DNA of 28,776 nt from a virus: the IMG/VR virus record IMGVR_UViG_3300047498_000046, positions 1 to 28,776 of that record. One strand, 5' to 3'. Shown here piece by piece: positions 8,495 through 16,422 of this stretch; position 1 is the stretch's first letter; each line of letters opens with the position of its first letter. The position numbers and the translations under genes were made by a program. The notes under the pieces are model-generated. The model had not been told where the DNA came from and ran no database searches. It was given only the letters and a program-made list of their open reading frames with translations.

Positions 8495-8619
8495 TGCTTT
8501 ACTGGACTTGCCCAAGGTGCACCGGGAAGACCCTGGTGCACCTGCTGCATTGCAGTGCATGCGGAGAGCACCGGCCAGCTCCTCCGCCTAAGCCGACCAA
8601 ACCTCAGCCAAATTCATAA
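8494..8619 (+). CDS. Small zinc-ribbon protein (41 aa)
   Basis: This short gene begins at ATG 8494 inside the stop of the SF1 helicase (TAATG); an AAGGA lies about nine bases upstream. Its first half has two CxxC knuckles, CPRC (Cys6, Cys9) and CSAC (Cys20, Cys23), spaced like a small rubredoxin-type zinc ribbon. The second half is a proline- and lysine-rich tail, RPAPPPKPTKPQPNS. The function is unknown; small ribbons of this type often bind nucleic acid or partner proteins. It is the last gene of the plus operon, and its 3' end overlaps the convergent adhesin gene by 16 bases. A strong hairpin lies inside it. Being so short, it could be spurious, but the two CxxC pairs and the coupled start support it. 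Confidence 0.62.
   Translation: MLYWTCPRCTGKTLVHLLHCSACGEHRPAPPPKPTKPQPNS
8516..8542. terminator. Hairpin at the convergence of the two operons
   Basis: The palindromic octamer GGTGCACC occurs at 8516-8523 and again at 8535-8542. The bases between them add a GGG/CCC pair around an AAGA loop, giving an 11-bp stem with a single bulged T at 8534. No T-run follows on either strand, so it is not a textbook intrinsic terminator. Its place between converging operons suggests termination or 3'-end protection in either direction. It lies within the zinc-ribbon coding sequence. Confidence 0.4.
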
Positions 8620-9542
8620 ACAACCACATAGCCATTAGCGCCGGCAGCACCAGCAAGGTTGCTGGTATCGGTGTTGTTGCTGCCGCCAGTTGCGCCGCAG
8701 CCCGGATAAGCGCCAGCAATGGCGGGATTGCTTTGGGTATCATTTTTAAGAGTGCCCCCAGGAGGCTGATTTCCATAAATGGATGATCCCCCCGCTCCGG
8801 CCTGGATAAGCAGGGAAGATGCTCCTGGGGCCGCTGCAGCGCCGATAGTATTTATTTGAATATCCGAAGCACCAGTGACTGTGCATACCACCGTTTGCGC
8901 CAAGCCAGTTGCGATGATAGCACCAGAAGCGGTAGTCTGTGCTGATCCTTTGGTGCCGCCAGCCCCGCCTGGTGCTGATATCAAGCTACCAAAGGTAGTA
9001 GTTCCGCCTTGGTTGCCGTTATTATTTCCCGCTCCTCCTCCGGTCCCGCCAAGGCCTAGCGTGACTGCGATCCCCCCGGTGAAGCCTGAAGTAAATTGGG
9101 CTCGCGCAAAAGAACCAGCTTGACCGCCCCCGCTTACCGCGTTTTGCATGTTGCTGCATGCTTGGGTTCCGCCGGAGCCGCCCCCGCCGCCCACAGCTTC
9201 GACTAATATAAAGCGCGCTAACGGGTTTGCGGTATAGGTCCCATTAGCGGCAAAGCGCTGAGTGCCTATCCAGCGCCCTTGCACCGCTGCGGTAAAAGCT
9301 GTCAGCAGCCCAGCGATGGAGCCATTATCTACCATGGGTAGGCCAGATTGCTGGACCGCAAATGCTGCGATCATAGCGGCGATAGAGGTCCCCTGTCGCA
9401 TGGCTTTATTAAAGCGCGCAGAGCTGGCAATGGTATCCGCGGTCTCGCCTGCCGCGAGCGCTGCATACGCAGCATAACTTGTTTGAGTTTCAATGTTGGT
9501 AGAGCTGTTTGCGAATACTAAATAGTCGTTTTCCACGGTCAT
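8604..9542 (-). CDS. Glycine-rich tail fibre / receptor-binding adhesin
   Basis: This 312-residue protein has an N-terminal part (1-100) rich in Ala, Ser and Thr, probably a trimeric or attachment region. It is followed by a long glycine-rich C-terminus (about 115-312) with blocks such as VGGGGGSGG, GLGGTGGGAGNNNGNQGG and QPPGG, and closes with ANGYVVVYEFG. This ending is typical of glycine-rich phage adhesins, in which Gly-rich segments pack as polyglycine-II helices and the loops contact the receptor. GAAGG lies about eight bases before the ATG. It is the last gene of the minus-strand tail block, after the baseplate genes, where host-recognition proteins usually sit. No separate fibre chaperone gene is seen. 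The receptor cannot be predicted. Confidence 0.75.
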   Translation of the reverse strand: MTVENDYLVFANSSTNIETQTSYAAYAALAAGETADTIASSARFNKAMRQGTSIAAMIAAFAVQQSGLPMVDNGSIAGLLTAFTAAVQGRWIGTQRFAANGTYTANPLARFILVEAVGGGGGSGGTQACSNMQNAVSGGGQAGSFARAQFTSGFTGGIAVTLGLGGTGGGAGNNNGNQGGTTTFGSLISAPGGAGGTKGSAQTTASGAIIATGLAQTVVCTVTGASDIQINTIGAAAAPGASSLLIQAGAGGSSIYGNQPPGGTLKNDTQSNPAIAGAYPGCGATGGSNNTDTSNLAGAAGANGYVVVYEFG

Positions 9543-9554
9543 GCTAAGAAGCCT

Positions 9555-10148
9555 TCAAGCTGCGGTGTAGGTTGCGGTGACGCCCATCGGCTTGATGGTC
9601 AAGGTCCCTTGCAAAAAGAGTTGCTTTATGACCGGGGTGTAAGGGCCGGTCAGGGTATAGGACATGGTCATATTTTGGTTGTCTGAATACTTGATCGCGC
9701 AACCAGGAAATAGGGTGGGAAAAAGATTCAGGAGAACGCTGCTAAGGGCCGCATTGGTCCCGCTGCAAGCATTGTAAGCCACCTTGAGCTGCAATACCGC
9801 ACGATAGATTGGATCAGCAAGCTGCGTTAAACCGGTGGTGGGGTCAAATGGCCCAAACCAATAGCCCTGATCCCATCCCAGCCCGGTCGTGTCCCAGGTA
9901 AAGAATACGCTGGGAAGCGGAGTAGCAAGGGTCCTGCTGAAACCTATCCAAAGTCCGACTTGGTCAAGCTGCGCCCCGACCGCTTGCTGCAAGTCGAATT
10001 GCAGGTAAAGCTGGTTCAAAAAAGCCTGGATATCCAGGAAGGGTTGCAGCGAAACCACCAAGCTCGCGAGGAATTTTGGCTTGTTACGATGCTCCGAAGT
10101 AACCCGGCCAAGATAAGTCAGCAGCGAACCCGTAATTACCTGGCTCAT
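9555..10148 (-). CDS. DUF2612 baseplate/tail-fibre attachment protein
   Basis: This 197-residue protein begins at ATG 10148, which overlaps the stop of the J-like gene (ATGA); a longer in-frame start 33 bases upstream adds only a basic stretch. The segment AVGAQLDQVGLWIGFSR (about 50-66) is the hallmark of DUF2612/gpI-like proteins, which sit at the baseplate periphery and connect wedge proteins to fibres. The next part has an aromatic stretch, TWDTTGLGWDQGYWFG, then DPIYRAVLQLKVAYNACSGT, also typical of this family. The position between baseplate J and the adhesin fits a fibre-connecting role. It is cytoplasmic until assembly and has no signal peptide. Confidence 0.8.
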   Translation of the reverse strand: MSQVITGSLLTYLGRVTSEHRNKPKFLASLVVSLQPFLDIQAFLNQLYLQFDLQQAVGAQLDQVGLWIGFSRTLATPLPSVFFTWDTTGLGWDQGYWFGPFDPTTGLTQLADPIYRAVLQLKVAYNACSGTNAALSSVLLNLFPTLFPGCAIKYSDNQNMTMSYTLTGPYTPVIKQLFLQGTLTIKPMGVTATYTAA

Positions 10149-11344
10149 GTCGCGGTCACCGTGATATTTGCGACAGCGCAAGTCGCAGCTTCATTATAGG
10201 CGATCACGATATTAGAGGCCGCTAGGCCACCCGTTCCGGTCCTCGATATCTGAATGGAGCCCACATCATAGGTGGAGGCCCCGGTCCCGCCATTTAGATT
10301 GGCCGGCAGCATCAGCCGGTTCAAATAGACGTCCCCGCCAATCGGAAGCGCTGAGATATAAGCCGCAACCGCTGCGGCAATCTGCCCCCCAATTACCGTT
10401 GTATAGCCACCGCCTGGAATGGTCGAGGCCAGCACCACGATGGCTACCGTTATGGTGACCTCCGTGGGTGCTGAATATTCAATGGTCTGATTATTGCCGA
10501 ACGCATCCAAAACTACCTGCGAAATGGTCCCGAAAGTCCCACAACCAGGGTCTTTATAGAGCTGGATCGTCTGCGCGATCGTTAGCGCATTACCGCCTTC
10601 GATCACCACCGCGATGCTATTGGCTGGAACCCCGCCGACAGTCCCGCTGGTATCATTTTCCACGATGCTTAGTCGGCCTCCGCTATTGATGGCTAGCAAA
10701 GCTCCCTGCAACCCCTGGATTTGCGTCTCGGAAGGTTGTGCAACCGATTGTCCCTGACGAATACGCAGCGCCCCGTCCAGCTCCACCGCATTGCCGGGGA
10801 TGGCAGCGGTCGCAGCTATCGCGGATTGCCATCCCTGCTGCGGATTTGCGATCTCAAAAGTTTGAGGGGCAGCGGTAATGGCCCCTGGGGTCAAACAGGT
10901 AGCGGTTACTGTAATAGACCCGGACCCTGGAATAACTACCAATGCAGGCAGGGACCATTGGTAGTTATTGGAATCCGTAATAATCCCCGAATAAATGGAG
11001 CTTTCAACCGTTCCAGCTATGGCAACCGGTATGGTCGAATTGCTGGGGGTGTTACGGGTAAGCCCATTAATCTTGACTACGCTGGAAAGACCAGCTCCTT
11101 GCGCGGTGGCCGGGCTGAAATTATTGTAGGCCGCTATGCAAGCAGAATTGCAATCATTTACCGCGGTCGCCAGAATCGCAAGAAATTGGTAGTCCTGGGT
11201 ATCATTCCCCAAGTAAACATCGGTGCCATAGATCGCTTGGTATTGCGTCAGAAAATAAGTCAGCACATCCGAATAAGCTGGAGCATGGATGCCAGCGCTA
11301 TCGACATAACAAACTATGGAGGTGGCTGCATTACTGCCCGACAT
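10145..11344 (-). CDS. Baseplate J-like wedge protein
   Basis: This 399-residue protein matches the baseplate J/gp47-like family. It has an N-terminal helical region that includes a stretch like DYQFLAILATAVNDCNSACIAAYNNFSPATAQG (about 49-80), where J proteins carry their conserved helices. The following VVKINGLTRN and the threonine- and glycine-rich beta domain TVESSIYSGIITDSNN match the family's next blocks. A middle segment, GNAVELDGALRIRQ, corresponds to the usual ETDEELR.R region. J-like proteins build the wedge arms that change shape when the sheath contracts. The 5' end overlaps the gp25-like gene by 14 bases and its 3' end overlaps the DUF2612 gene, as expected in a coupled baseplate operon. 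Confidence 0.88.
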   Translation of the reverse strand: MSGSNAATSIVCYVDSAGIHAPAYSDVLTYFLTQYQAIYGTDVYLGNDTQDYQFLAILATAVNDCNSACIAAYNNFSPATAQGAGLSSVVKINGLTRNTPSNSTIPVAIAGTVESSIYSGIITDSNNYQWSLPALVVIPGSGSITVTATCLTPGAITAAPQTFEIANPQQGWQSAIAATAAIPGNAVELDGALRIRQGQSVAQPSETQIQGLQGALLAINSGGRLSIVENDTSGTVGGVPANSIAVVIEGGNALTIAQTIQLYKDPGCGTFGTISQVVLDAFGNNQTIEYSAPTEVTITVAIVVLASTIPGGGYTTVIGGQIAAAVAAYISALPIGGDVYLNRLMLPANLNGGTGASTYDVGSIQISRTGTGGLAASNIVIAYNEAATCAVANITVTAT

Positions 11345-11705
11345 TTAGGTTTACCTCTACATCTGCGGGTTCGCTGTATTGGGTCTCGACCGTGCAGCTT
11401 ATGGTCAGGCTTCGCAGCGCGCTATTGTAGCTGCTGGAATACGTCCCGGTGACAATTCCGGTCACCCCTTGGGTTCCCAGGATGCGCGCTTGGATCACTT
11501 TGTCATAGAGCCCTGCGGTATATTTTCCCAGCACCGAACCGTCCCAATCAGTCCCGTCGTTCGTATCCAGGAACCATTCCCCCAGGAATAACAGCAAACG
11601 CGTTTGCACTATCTGCGCAACGGCAGCAGAACTATTCACAAGGAAGTTGCTCTGGCTTTGACCAAAGGTCATGTCTCCATTTGCGTCTAATGCGCGGACT
11701 CTCAT
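11331..11705 (-). CDS. gp25-like baseplate wedge protein
   Basis: This 124-residue protein fits the small wedge protein that precedes J in contractile-tail operons. After MRVRALDANGDMTFGQ comes SSAAVAQIVQTRLLLFLGEWF (about 27-47), where gp25/W-like proteins have their conserved helix with a late Trp. It then has a region DNDGT-like (LDTNDGTDWDG) and a beta-rich C-terminus. It lacks the EPR motif of T4 gp25, so it belongs to a diverged branch. Its start overlaps the spike gene's stop (ATGA) and its 3' end overlaps the J gene. It likely joins the sheath-proximal core of the baseplate. The family assignment rests largely on position, size and the central helix. Confidence 0.7.
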   Translation of the reverse strand: MRVRALDANGDMTFGQSQSNFLVNSSAAVAQIVQTRLLLFLGEWFLDTNDGTDWDGSVLGKYTAGLYDKVIQARILGTQGVTGIVTGTYSSSYNSALRSLTISCTVETQYSEPADVEVNLNVGQ

Positions 11706-12349
11706 AGCGGTGGTCCCGTGTTGCTACCGCCGGTGCTGACCCCGGAATGCTCATGAGTAGAGCCGACATTATGGCCATTATTGGTCAGCGTTCCGGTGAT
11801 ATTGGTATTGCCTATGAGGTTGATCCCCCCCGGCGCTACGACATTAATGACCTTGGTCACCGGATTGATCTCCTGATAGGTGGTCCCATCGATGGACCGG
11901 AACTGCGCGGTGGTGGTCGATACCGCGGTCAAAGCCCGCGCCAGGCTGCGGGGGCCAACGATCGCAAACCCATCCGATAGATCATGCAAGCGCTGATCGG
12001 TCTGGGTCTGCACCCCACCGAGCTGGAACCAGCCGTCAATGCAGCGGTCAGCGAAAATAACGAGGCACTCATCACCTTTGGCAAGGGGGAGGGTCAAGAC
12101 GCAGCCCCCGCCGCCCATGAAGCAGACAGGGACATCCAGCAATAGCGGAAGCTGGGTATCCACGCTCGATCCATCAGGCTGCGCGACCTTGCTTTTGATG
12201 GACGGGAGCACTGTGACAGTTCCAGCGACATCATCGTAACTTTGAATGATCCCTGGCAAAGCGCTCCATAGTTCAGCGGACAAGGCTGCTAAAGCCATGC
12301 GCTGGACCTCTTCAGGGTCATTATAGCGTTCTCTGGGATCGATGCTCAT
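11702..12349 (-). CDS. Gp138-like membrane-puncturing spike protein
   Basis: This 215-residue protein starts at ATG 12349, which overlaps the hub gene's stop (ATGA); a longer in-frame start exists at 12430 but would run into the hub gene. The N-terminal part, with WSALPGIIQSYDDVAGTVTVLPSI, and the central VPVCFMGGGGCVLTLPLAKGDECLVIF form the OB-fold of gp138-family spikes. A beta-helical region follows (VTKVINVVAPGGINLIGNTNI). The C-terminal tip has THEHSG, with His199 and His201 in an HxH arrangement that in related spikes binds an iron ion at the apex. It forms the trimeric needle under the baseplate hub that pierces the outer membrane. Confidence 0.86.
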   Translation of the reverse strand: MSIDPRERYNDPEEVQRMALAALSAELWSALPGIIQSYDDVAGTVTVLPSIKSKVAQPDGSSVDTQLPLLLDVPVCFMGGGGCVLTLPLAKGDECLVIFADRCIDGWFQLGGVQTQTDQRLHDLSDGFAIVGPRSLARALTAVSTTTAQFRSIDGTTYQEINPVTKVINVVAPGGINLIGNTNITGTLTNNGHNVGSTHEHSGVSTGGSNTGPPL

Positions 12350-13296
12350 GCTGGTCCGATCGTATCGATATAGGTCCCGGTGATGGGAAGCGGGGAGGTC
12401 GCGCCGACGCAGATGATGTGATTGTACCAATCATTGCCCCGCGTATCCCCATGACGCTCTAGCCAATAAACCCGGTAGAAGCCATCATTTTCAATGGTAG
12501 GAACAAGCTGCAATGCGGTATAATCAGTGCTAAGCACGAATTGCTGGATATCTTTGTTATTAATCTGCAAGAATGACCCTGGAACTACCCGAGGGTCCAG
12601 CAGAGTTTGCAAGTCGATGCCGTCCAGGGTCTGCTGCGGAAAACCGATCAAGCCGGTCGCAGCATTGACTACGATCGCTTCACCGGCCAGCCCCCCATCC
12701 TTGGCAACTGTTGTGGTCTGGCCATTATAAATCGACCAGTCACAATTATTATTGAGCGCCAGCTTGCGGCCGAATGCGCGGGACATCCCAAACATGACCT
12801 TGCCGCGCGCGGCCCTGACCGCTGAAAATACCACATTTTGTCCGGCAGAAACGCCGTAAAGCGCGAGCGACTGGGTTACTTGCTTAGCAACATCCTGCTG
12901 CGTCCAGCCGGCCGCGAGCGAGGTATTAATGACTCCATAGTTGTAAGCTTGGTCACTATCGGCCGCGATGATTTCGATATAAGTGTCGGTCGCATTATCC
13001 CGGCCGGTACGGACCTGTCGGATTGTTCCAGAAAAAATCAAACCAAAATTGCTTTGGTATCCAGCACTAAGCTGGACTTGACCCCCATCGGGCTGCGTAG
13101 CGCTCGGGGATAAAGCCTTAACCGTATTTGCAGTTGCGTCGGATAGGTTAAAAACTTTTATGATGGCTGTCTGCGGCGTTTGAATGGTCGCCCGCGTCAC
13201 CGTAAAAACGATATGCATTTCTGATAAGTCAAGAGAATTACCGCCAGCAGCGGGACCGACCTGAAGACTGCATGCGCGCAGATATTGGACGCTCAT
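12346..13296 (-). CDS. Baseplate hub protein
   Basis: This 316-residue, beta-rich protein lies between the plug and spike genes, the position of the hub (gp27/gpD-like) on which the spike trimer sits. It begins MSVQYLRACSLQVG and has an early beta sandwich (about 1-110) with IIKVFNLSDATANTVKAL, a stretch common in phage hub proteins. A helical insertion, WTQQDVAKQVTQSLALYG (about 131-148), is typical of tube-like hub folds. The C-terminal half contains LLDPRVVPGSFLQINN, which resembles hub segments linking to the tube. No lysozyme motif is present; that activity appears in the tape measure. ATGA overlaps join it on both sides. Confidence 0.72.
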   Translation of the reverse strand: MSVQYLRACSLQVGPAAGGNSLDLSEMHIVFTVTRATIQTPQTAIIKVFNLSDATANTVKALSPSATQPDGGQVQLSAGYQSNFGLIFSGTIRQVRTGRDNATDTYIEIIAADSDQAYNYGVINTSLAAGWTQQDVAKQVTQSLALYGVSAGQNVVFSAVRAARGKVMFGMSRAFGRKLALNNNCDWSIYNGQTTTVAKDGGLAGEAIVVNAATGLIGFPQQTLDGIDLQTLLDPRVVPGSFLQINNKDIQQFVLSTDYTALQLVPTIENDGFYRVYWLERHGDTRGNDWYNHIICVGATSPLPITGTYIDTIGPA

Positions 13297-13790
13297 GGAT
13301 TGGCCATAAAGTAAAGATGCGCGGTTAGCCCCAGATTCTCATAAGTGGGGGTATTCAAAGGCGCCTCATCGGTGGCCACAAAAAAAGCAAGCCCCAATCC
13401 CAGATACGCGAATTGCGCCAGCAGGTCCAAGCCAGTTACGAGCGGAACGCTGGAGAGAATTGGAACTCCAGCAGCAGTAAACATATCAAAACACCAACCA
13501 CTAAAACTAATTGCTGCTGTTATGGTTTGCGGTTCAACGGTCAGCGCCCCACTGCTTGCTACCGAGAGATTTCCAGACCCTAGCACGGAAATAGGCCCGA
13601 CTAGCTGCTCCACTATGTTTATGGTTTCAGCATTCAGTACCACGATGGGATTGGATACCTCGGTATTTCCAAGCGAAAGCGTAACGTCCCGAAAAATAAA
13701 CTGGAAACGATATTGCGTCCCAAACAGATTAATGTTGAACTTCTGCGGGCTCGGCGTTAGCGGGATTTCATAAGCAACAAAATTGCTCAT
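13293..13790 (-). CDS. Baseplate plug protein, Pam3 gp18-like (DUF6983)
   Basis: This 165-residue protein opens with YEIPLTPSPQKFNINLFGTQYRFQFIFRD, then an extended beta region, and ends with LVTGLDLLAQFAYLGLGLAFFV and YENLGLTAHLYFM. The opening (IPLxPxxQxFxIxLxGxxYxFxxxFRD) and the closing segment match the family named for the plug gp18 of cyanophage Pam3, which closes the tube inside the simplified baseplate. The protein is hydrophobic near residues 118-140, but this is part of the fold rather than a clear membrane helix. Its place between the Dit-like protein and the hub agrees with that role. It is linked to both neighbours by ATGA overlaps. Confidence 0.77.
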   Translation of the reverse strand: MSNFVAYEIPLTPSPQKFNINLFGTQYRFQFIFRDVTLSLGNTEVSNPIVVLNAETINIVEQLVGPISVLGSGNLSVASSGALTVEPQTITAAISFSGWCFDMFTAAGVPILSSVPLVTGLDLLAQFAYLGLGLAFFVATDEAPLNTPTYENLGLTAHLYFMANP

Positions 13791-14404
13791 GGCATTGTAA
13801 CCCCAAAAGCTTGCAATGCTTGGGCGCCGGCCTGCTGCGATGACAGCAAATAAGATTGGTTGCTGCCACCAAGCGCGCTCTGCGATCCATTATCTATTAC
13901 GGGTGCGGTTTGCTGCGGAGTGACATGCTGGTCCTGGGGCGGCAAAGTCGTTGCCGCGGTCTGGACAATAATGATCTCGCGGCATTGCAAAGTCGCAGGA
14001 AGCGAATAAGCAGTTTGCGCGTTAGTTTGCGCGGTTATAGATTCGATCAGCGCGTTTTTATATATGCGCTTGCCGGTCACGATAGTTATGTATTGACGGT
14101 TTTTCTGAAGCGTTAATAGCTGATTATAAATCCCATTGATATAGCTTTCCGAAAAATCAAAAAGCAATGCCTGGGTATTGCTCCACAGACATTGGATCAT
14201 AAATTCATTGGGATTTATGAAAGCATGGTCGGTGATGGATGCGCCCTGCTCTACCGGATGATCTGTGATGGTCAGGGTATCGGTATGATCCTCTTCGATC
14301 ACTACCCCAGGGATAAGGGTTCCAATCGACCGATTAGTCCCGCTAAATATGCCAATAAAGCTGGCAGCGGACAGCGCTCCTGCAAGGGCAAGACTTTCGC
14401 CCAT
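13787..14404 (-). CDS. Dit-like baseplate protein
   Basis: This 205-residue protein carries the N-terminal Dit-like domain found in small contractile-tail baseplates. The typical run TLIPGVVIEEDHTDTLTITDHPVEQGASITDHAF (about 29-62) includes the key pattern of a charged strand followed by DHPVExGxxIxDHA. Next is a helical stretch with YNQLLTLQKNRQYITIVTG and a strand pair ending near residue 145. The C-terminal 60 residues are low-complexity and rich in Gln, Ser and Ala, probably flexible. Such proteins link the tape-measure end and tube to the baseplate. The ATG overlaps the tape-measure stop (TAATG). Confidence 0.8.
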   Translation of the reverse strand: MGESLALAGALSAASFIGIFSGTNRSIGTLIPGVVIEEDHTDTLTITDHPVEQGASITDHAFINPNEFMIQCLWSNTQALLFDFSESYINGIYNQLLTLQKNRQYITIVTGKRIYKNALIESITAQTNAQTAYSLPATLQCREIIIVQTAATTLPPQDQHVTPQQTAPVIDNGSQSALGGSNQSYLLSSQQAGAQALQAFGVTMP

Positions 14405-16422
14405 TAGTGACCCCCATCCACGGCAGACTTAATGTTGCGGGCAAGACCGGTATTGACTCTTCCCTGATGATCCGCAAGCTGCTGAGCGGTCACGCTGGAA
14501 GGAGCAGTAATGGTAGTCTTTTGATTGATGGTAACGCTAGCAGCTTGCCTGGATGCGGTAGGGGCGCCATAGCTGGCATCCAGAGCCATCGCGGTTTTTG
14601 CGCGATTGGTCGCGGCCTCCATCTGCGCTGCCGGACGTTCTCCAAGAACCGAAACAATTGCTGCATCCTGCCCAGCATTGTATTTGTTGCTATGGAGCAA
14701 ACGACCCGCCGCTGCTGCTCCACTATCGCCGGTCAACCCATTCAATTCATCGCTGTAAAATTTGAGCTGTTCCTCAAAAGTCGATTGCTGGATGGGATGC
14801 CCAAAAATCTTCTGGAAAGCGGCCTGACGATCCGGGTGCCATTGGCCAATACCGTAAGCGTTGCCCCCATCACCAACTTGAGTTGGATCAAGCTGGCTGT
14901 CTTCTCCCAGCATATTAGCAAGTATGCCTTGGATGTCGGCTGTCGACCAACCTAATCCCCCAAGAACTTGATATGCGGTTTGGATACGCTTAGTAAGCAT
15001 ATCCTGGGCACCTCTGCTTTGATCTCCGGCCGACACTGGCGGGTTGGATACCAACCCGCTGCCAATGCTATGCGCTGCGTAAATAGCGCCGCCGGCAGCC
15101 AGCACGGCTCCGGCCCCGATGGCCGCAGGGACGCTAATGACAGCAGCCGCTACTCCGCCCGATGCATCTGCCGCAGCTATCGAAGGGGCATCCGCTGCTG
15201 CAACCCCTGGTAAACGAATTGCAGCAAGCGCTTTGGCCACCTTTGCGATGACCGATAGGATACCAAGCAACCATTTACCGCCAAAATAAATTAAGAAGCC
15301 TTCAAAGACCCCGTAGAAGCCATCTTTCGATTGAAACCAAGCAACAAAAGCCTTGACCTTTTCAATATCCGGTTCCCATTTGGACCAGTCAATTAAGCTC
15401 TTGCCACCATTTTTCCAGGTCTCATAGTCCTGATATAGGAGAAGCAGAGCTGCCGCCAAGCCAAGCACCAGCCCGATAGGGGAAATGAGGAAGGCTGCAT
15501 TAAGCGCGCGCCAGGCGAGAATCATCCCCGCGGTCGCTTCGATCCAATGCTGCTGCGTCGGGGTAAGCGTCAGAAAAGCCTTGTAAAGCTTATCCAGGAT
15601 TTCAAATGCGGTGGTGATAATGCCGGTAAAACCATAACCGATGGCAACAATGGCTTTTGCAACCGCAACAAGAATATTAGAGATATTTCCAAAGTTAGCG
15701 ACCAACGCGGTGCGGAAACGTTCGATGTCCCCACCCAGCGCACCGGATAACGCGGACTCTGCCTTGATGCCCAGGATTTCAAAAGCAGCTCCCAGCTCTC
15801 GAAGCTGCACCATAAATTGATGCGCTTGAGAGGCGCCCCCGCCGCTATCCAGGCCGGCCGTCGTATACATTTTTTTGTATGCTTCCGCATATTGGCCCAT
15901 ACCATTGATCATGGCAAAAAGGGTATTCTGGTCGATGCCGAGCATGGACGCGTAACGCTGCGCCATGTAGATTGGCATGCTCGCAAATTTCTGGCCAAGG
16001 TCCGCAAGAATGGCGGTCTCATCGCGCGGCTTACCGTTAGCCGAAGTAGCGACTCCCAAGCTATTGATCAGGGAAGCAGCAGCCGGGGAGGAGCGCAGAA
16101 AGTTCGCAAGGTTTTCAAGGGAGGCCTGCGCAGCAGAAGCGCTCGATCCCATTTGTGCAGCGGCAAAACCGATGGCTTGGATATTCTCAACGGAGGTGTT
16201 GGTCCTCTGCGAAACAAAATAGAGCTTCTCCATTCCGTCCGCAATTTTAGCAACCGCTGCCACCACTGCCGTTGCTGCCGCTTCAGCCGCAGCACCCAGC
16301 TCGACCGCTTTTAGGGTCGCTGTCGCAAGAGTAGCGGAGAACTTTGCTTCTGATGCTGCATCGACCTGAAAGCCGATGGCAATAAGAAAATCCTTCAGTA
16401 CCCCGGATGCTGTATCTGGCAT
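14404..16422 (-). CDS. Tail tape measure protein with C-terminal lysozyme domain
   Basis: This 672-residue protein is the longest in the tail block and directly follows the frameshifted chaperone genes, the standard position of the tape measure. The N-terminal 290 residues are alanine-rich and helical. Hydrophobic segments lie near 300-333 (ISPIGLVLGLAAALLLLY) and 435-460. The region from about 478 is a phage tail-tip lysozyme-like domain: GWSTADIQGILANMLGEDSQ with a probable catalytic Glu507, then GNAYGIGQWHPDRQAAF. It should set tail length (roughly 100 nm by the 1.5 angstrom per residue rule), pass into the host, and locally cut peptidoglycan. Its ATG overlaps the stop of the -1 frame chaperone extension (TAATG). 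Confidence 0.9.
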   Translation of the reverse strand: MPDTASGVLKDFLIAIGFQVDAASEAKFSATLATATLKAVELGAAAEAAATAVVAAVAKIADGMEKLYFVSQRTNTSVENIQAIGFAAAQMGSSASAAQASLENLANFLRSSPAAASLINSLGVATSANGKPRDETAILADLGQKFASMPIYMAQRYASMLGIDQNTLFAMINGMGQYAEAYKKMYTTAGLDSGGGASQAHQFMVQLRELGAAFEILGIKAESALSGALGGDIERFRTALVANFGNISNILVAVAKAIVAIGYGFTGIITTAFEILDKLYKAFLTLTPTQQHWIEATAGMILAWRALNAAFLISPIGLVLGLAAALLLLYQDYETWKNGGKSLIDWSKWEPDIEKVKAFVAWFQSKDGFYGVFEGFLIYFGGKWLLGILSVIAKVAKALAAIRLPGVAAADAPSIAAADASGGVAAAVISVPAAIGAGAVLAAGGAIYAAHSIGSGLVSNPPVSAGDQSRGAQDMLTKRIQTAYQVLGGLGWSTADIQGILANMLGEDSQLDPTQVGDGGNAYGIGQWHPDRQAAFQKIFGHPIQQSTFEEQLKFYSDELNGLTGDSGAAAAGRLLHSNKYNAGQDAAIVSVLGERPAAQMEAATNRAKTAMALDASYGAPTASRQAASVTINQKTTITAPSSVTAQQLADHQGRVNTGLARNIKSAVDGGH

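Noticed and set aside
10721-11452. 243-codon open frame on the plus strand
   Set aside because: It is antisense to the baseplate J and gp25-like genes and has a basic, low-information composition.
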